Assembly: GCF_021130785.1 (NCBI RefSeq)
Contig: NW_025776784.1
Location: forward strand, 110,088 to 174,087
Length of the DNA stretch: 64,000 nucleotides
Direction: 5' to 3'
DNA from: Homalodisca vitripennis
Lineage: Eukaryota; Arthropoda; Insecta; Hemiptera; Cicadellidae
Positions 59,736 through 64,000 of this stretch are shown piece by piece. Each line of letters opens with the position of its first letter. Positions within the stretch are counted from its first letter, which is position 1. The translations under genes and the position numbers were made by a program. Below the pieces are notes generated by a model that ran no database searches, had not been told where the DNA came from, and saw only the letters and a program-made list of their open reading frames with translations.

Positions 59736-60913
59736 GTTTGCAATTGATTTAAAAAATACTGTATCTTCTCGCTTGGGTTTTGTTACCTCCTGATGTACTT
59801 TCTCACAACATAGATTAAAATACATGCTTTATTTATTATATTGTATTTGCATGTAGCTAAAATAGCCAAAAAAGTTACTACTTTCAAATTCTAAAGACAA
59901 CAACTATCTATAACATTTTGAACGGTTTCAACGTTTTAGTTCCTTTTAAAACGTTCTTGTTGACTTAGAACAAGAAGCTGAGAAGCCTCTAATTGTATTT
60001 AGTTATAAAAAGCTTTCAGCTTGATTCTAGAGTGATGGTATAATCAGGTATGGTACAGTTTTGGGATAGGGGTCGCCTTCCGTCGAGACCAACTGAGGAG
60101 GGATAGCGGGCACTATCATATTTTCTTGGAGGAAGATGAGGCCAACTCTGTTTCAGCCTCTTCCAGTCAAAGGCACCTAGGGGGAGAGCACTTCTTCATG
60201 TTTATACCATCGTTTAGGTTAGCAACAAGGTTTAACACTAAGAGAGCTTTTTCCAACCTACTTCAACACCAACCAACTGACCTTTAACCAAAATCGTATC
60301 TTCCTCCTTGGAGATGGTGATTATTCAAACTCAGTGATAGTTGGATAAATAGAAATATATTAAATCAATATACAAATATATATTAATGGTAGGGTAGTAT
60401 TAACGGTAGTAAAAAAGAAAGCTTTTATAGGGTGATATATGTTCCGCTAAAAGAAGAATAGGCTTCCTTTAAGTATAATATTTATTTCTTAACTTTGGTT
60501 TATTTTTATTGGGTTTAACTACACTGTGATTTAACTAAAAAGAACTTATTTCTGTGACAAGCTTTATAAATTGAAGAGGGGTTTTACATTATGGTTTTTT
60601 AATTAACTAAATTACTTGCTAAATGGTATGGAGTTGACCATGTAAATGATTAGCATATGGTTAAGCTTCCACTCTTCACGTTCTGCAATATATCATAAAG
60701 ATTGTATGTAAATCGACGTTCTGGATTGTCAATCGATATCCATGTATATTAGTGAATTATATGTTTAAAAAATTGATGTGCGTTGTTCCAATCGGCAAAA
60801 TTCATTGTAAATATTTGTTGTACAAGAGTAACATGTTATTGACTGTAGACTAGAAATTATAATCTGTACCTTTACTTTACTCATAAGTACACTTTTATTA
60901 CTTTAATAAAAAT
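59736..60913. other. Non-coding, one GC-richer block
   Basis: The segment 60060-60200 (GGGGTCGCCTTCCGTCGAGA, GGGAGAGCACTTCTTCATG) is GC-richer but not open in any frame. Nothing else recognised. Confidence 0.4.
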
Positions 60914-61060
60914 TAAGTGGCCCATGAGGGGATCGAACCCGCGACCTTCGCGTTAAGGTTGGGACACACATAACCGCACCGTGCCCGACACGTGAGTCGG
61001 CCGAGTATCGGTGCGGGCTCGGCTCGGTTTACCGTGAGGCCACACATTTCCGTACGCAAT
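60914..61060 (-). repeat. tRNA-like 3' half joined to a GC-rich inverted-repeat block
   Basis: On the minus strand GGTCGCGGGTTCGATCCCCT then CATGGGCCAC resembles a tRNA T-arm and acceptor 3' strand, with a canonical box B (GGTTCGATCCC). The 5' side is not a normal D-arm: it runs into a GC-rich block with CCGCACCG/CGGTGCGG arms and TCGGCCGA. GTGGCCT, further out at about 61042, can pair with GGGCCAC. This could be a tRNA-derived SINE relic or a tRNA gene opened by a small insertion. I do not call it a functional tRNA. Confidence 0.45.
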
Positions 61061-61144
61061 CTGAGCGCAACAATCTCACTGTTTGTACTAGAGCATGTTT
61101 CTTTTGAATTCGAAGTGACAGATACTTAAAAAATATTCGGAAGA

Positions 61145-62463
61145 TTAAGCCGCGTTTACACTGGAAACAAAACATGTTTGTAAACAGTGTTTCGGAACAA
61201 TGTTCCTCAAATCGAAGAATAACTACTTGGAACAATGTTTATAAACAATGTTTCGGAACAGACATTCGGTGTTTCTCCACATGCTTCTTGTTTCCCGTAG
61301 AAAGCGGTAAGATCAAAGGGTGTTTATAAACATTGTGGAATGTTTCGGAAACACAAGATGTTTAGATATAGGAACATTGTTGAGAAACATAAATAATCAG
61401 GTCTACCAATAATTTTTTATGCGTTCTGTTGGTAGAACAAGTTGTCAATATTTTTTGTTTCGATGGAATGAAAACAATGGTTTCATACAAAGTCAAGAAT
61501 TCAAAAATGTGTTGCTTCTATCGACTTGTCATGAAAAGCCATCAATTGATAAGGACTCAAAAAACCACTAATCATTGAGACATCGCAAACCAAAGGTGCA
61601 GTTGATACTTTGGATCAAATGTGCCATCAAATGACGTGCATCCAAAAGACGAGGCGGTGGCCATCATGTGTATTTTTTGGCATGATAAATATCATGCTAG
61701 TAAATTCCTATGTTATTTACACTAGTAACATGGTGAAAATGGGCCCGAAACCGCTTTCAAGGAGAAACTTTGAAATGCAAATCTAATATGAACTTATCAC
61801 ACCATGGCCTTCAGCACCGTATGAACTATCCAAACTTGCCCAAGAAAACTCCGCCAATCGATTGCTGAAATAATTAAGGCACCTCTTCAAACAAACAAAG
61901 TTAATGTCCCTCAACACCCCCGTCGAACAATTTGTGGAATATGTCCATCAGCAAAACGGAGGATGCCGTCAATCTTTTGCTGCCGATGTGCCAAGCCAAT
62001 CTGTGCCGAGCGTCGCGGAAGATGCTGTGTCCATTGTATAGATGAGATTTAACCATAGAATTTGTTTTAAAAAGGTTTACTAAGCTGTATTGTAAGTGTT
62101 TATACGCAATTACAAAAGGCATTTTTGTAAAAATATCAAATGTCATTATGTTACATTTTTTGAATCCTGTCGTTAAAATTTTTACGATTTACCTTTCTTG
62201 GGGTTCTCTGTCACATAACAAAAACACATGTAGAGGCAGCTAGCAAGAAGCACATCCTCCTTCGTCAGACGAAACATTCTTACCAATGAGTGGCTGTCCT
62301 AAAATGTTTAGGACACATTGTGATGACAAAATTATTTCATTGATTAGTAGGCCAAAATATAAAACAAAGTTCCAGGAACATTGTTTCTGGAACAAAAAGT
62401 TCCAGCACAAAAACAATGTTTATAAACATGTTTTGTTTCCCGTGTATAACGCGGGCCTTTTAA
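61145..62463 (+). mobile_element. Internally deleted piggyBac-like element
   Basis: TTAA lies at both limits (61145-61148 and 62460-62463). The left end reads GCCGCGTTTACACTGGAAAC then AAAACATGTTTGTAAACA. The right end on the minus strand reads GGCCCGCGTTATACACGGGA then AACAAAACATGTTTATAAAC. These inverted termini agree over about 45 bases, apart from a two-base slip at the outer edge. Only the 3' third of the transposase remains. Confidence 0.85.
61465..62052 (+). pseudogene. piggyBac transposase, C-terminal third, frameshifted
   Basis: Visible in pieces: TMVSYKVKNSK with VLLLSTCHEKPSID (about 61477-61545), then KGAVDTLDQMCHQMTCIQKT and RRWPSCVFFGMINIMLVNSY (61590-61710), a hallmark of the DDE_Tnp_1_7 (piggyBac) family. 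The C-terminal cysteine-rich zinc-finger part is in another frame: ICGICPSAKRRMPSIFCCRC, then AKPICAERRGRCCVHC, ending at TAA 62050-62052. At least three frameshifts and the loss of the N-terminal two thirds make it inactive. In the family the cysteine-rich tail binds the element ends. Confidence 0.88.
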
Positions 62464-64000
62464 GTATTGCTTGACGATAATATAATTGTTAATTTTATTG
62501 TTGTTATTTTTAATTAAATCGCTGTGAGTGAATGAAATACTTGCCAATAGTTACCAGTAAAGCTTTGTACAAATTCAGCCTAGTATTGATAAAATTTGTA
62601 AACCATCTTTTATCCTTGGTTTATATGTTTTTATATCCCATATAATTCTTGTTCCAATATATGTGTTTTCATTGCAGATGAATATTTGGTCAAATACACT
62701 TATTAAAAAGTTTTTGGCATATATTTTCGAGACGGGTGTTTTTTGTATTAACCCAAAACATTAAAGCTATAAACGTTTTGCCATGTCCTGCAAAGCCCGT
62801 TTATTAATAATTTGATAACACATCGAACATAGTAAGACATATTTGTAAAATATATACTTGAAGAACATAACAAAAAACAGATTTTACACATCAATGTTTT
62901 ATCTTTTAATAGCTTCCGAGGACACAATAAATTTATTTGCCAACAATTAGTCAAAAATTAGTACGAAACATAAATATAAGATTTCTAAAAGAAATGTAGT
63001 GTATGGTTGATCGCATCAAAATGATATTGATGTATAGTGATTAAGATAAACAAGATTAGTGTTATTGGTTAGTTTTGTTCCTGCTAAGTTTATAATAATA
63101 TTTAAAATAGACACGTTAGAGCATTATAAAATAATTATTTATAGCTATATAATATGTTACATGTTACATGTTGTAAAGCCTAATAATTCTGAATTGGAAT
63201 TGTAAATTCATTCGTCTAAAATCCTTATTTGTTTTAATTACAGCACGACTAGTACATATACTAAATTTAAAACTTTGAACACGTAATATTACATTATTTA
63301 CTAACATAAGCCTACACATAAAACTCATTTTTATCATTTATATATCTTGCTCGATTCCGCTATTTACTTAGTTTTTATCACCCTTTTTGTAATATAGAAT
63401 CCCCAACACAAGCAACAGCCTCTTTATGGGGTAACTAAATTTCCCTTATTTTTGTCAAATTCTATTGGCCTAATTACATTAGTTTAAAAAAAAGAAAAGG
63501 AAAAAATCTAAAAAGATGTAGGCCTACTTTTATATTAAGTTATTTACTCTAAGTACATTAAATTTGAAAAGTAAAGTAAGTAGAAAACATGTTTTTGTAT
63601 TTGTTATTTACTGCTATTGTAAATACGTTCATGGTTAATAGTATTATTTATTAACTAAGCACTCACGGCATATAATATTTTATTTGTAATACTTCAGTTT
63701 GTTATTATGGGGGAAATAAATGATTTATTATTATTATTTATATTTTAACATGGGGTTTTTTCCTTGCTTTGAAAATTCTTATTGTAAATAAAATATTTTT
63801 ATTTTTACTTTAATGAAGTGAAAAAGAATACAACAAATAAAAATGTCATAGAAACATTTCTAAGTATGGACCCTTACAAAATAAATTACGAAATAAATGT
63901 ATCAAGTAACTTCAATACATCAAAGAAAAAGTAGATTTTCGCGCAAATTAGTAGTACATGCTTGTTTATTTTTTAATTAATGAAAAATGTTTATAGATTT
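62464..64000. other. AT-rich, nothing recognised
   Basis: No exon, repeat or element end is visible. AT-driven open frames at 62286-62547 overlap the piggyBac end or this flank and are not genes. Confidence 0.55.

Overview
This is eukaryotic nuclear DNA. It is AT-rich, has no bacterial-style operons, and contains microsatellites, a satellite array, a tRNA-derived SINE, and relics of PIF/Harbinger, mariner, piggyBac, Helitron-like and LINE elements. The mixture, above all a DD41D-spaced mariner transposase and a Leu-tRNA-like SINE, fits an arthropod, most likely an insect. A hemipteran is possible, but that is a guess. No complete intact host gene is visible. The window reads as intron or intergenic DNA dominated by decayed mobile elements, with a few isolated candidate exons.

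Layout. 1-2176 is a 115-bp EcoRI-type satellite with about 19 units. It stops 27 bases before a well-formed candidate coding exon (2204-2309), which is followed by a second exon-like segment (3367-3405). 5161-8697 is a decayed PIF/Harbinger element with a two-exon transposase on the + strand and a MADF-type protein on the minus strand inside the transposase intron. 10330-10690 is a 28/84-bp tandem array. From 11.8 to 34 kb there are four orphan exon-like reading frames (11837-11966 +, 14090-14282 -, 18974-19180 -, 33831-33983 -), the minisatellite at 29.7-30.2 kb, and a GC-rich LINE ORF1 fragment bracketed by long direct repeats (31834-32491). From 35 to 43 kb lie LINE reverse transcriptase relics, a Helitron-like element, a long CA repeat and one SINE copy. 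50168-52387 is a mariner whose transposase is split by a solo LTR with a perfect 5-bp target duplication. From 54 to 60 kb there is an old duplication, with both copies carrying the palindrome GTCACGTGAC, around a 185-bp minisatellite and followed by the second SINE copy. 61145-62463 is an internally deleted piggyBac relic flanked by TTAA. The last 1.5 kb is AT-rich and featureless.

One unclassified interspersed family, called family A here, recurs at least ten times between 4.7 and 53.6 kb and is the most repeated unexplained element.

Nothing here looks like a coordinated multi-gene system. The observations most worth following are family A with its 3' hairpin, the 54/58-kb duplicated module, the LINE ORF1 fragment between 131-136-bp direct repeats, the nested LTR-in-mariner, the antisense gene inside the Harbinger intron, and the orphan exons.
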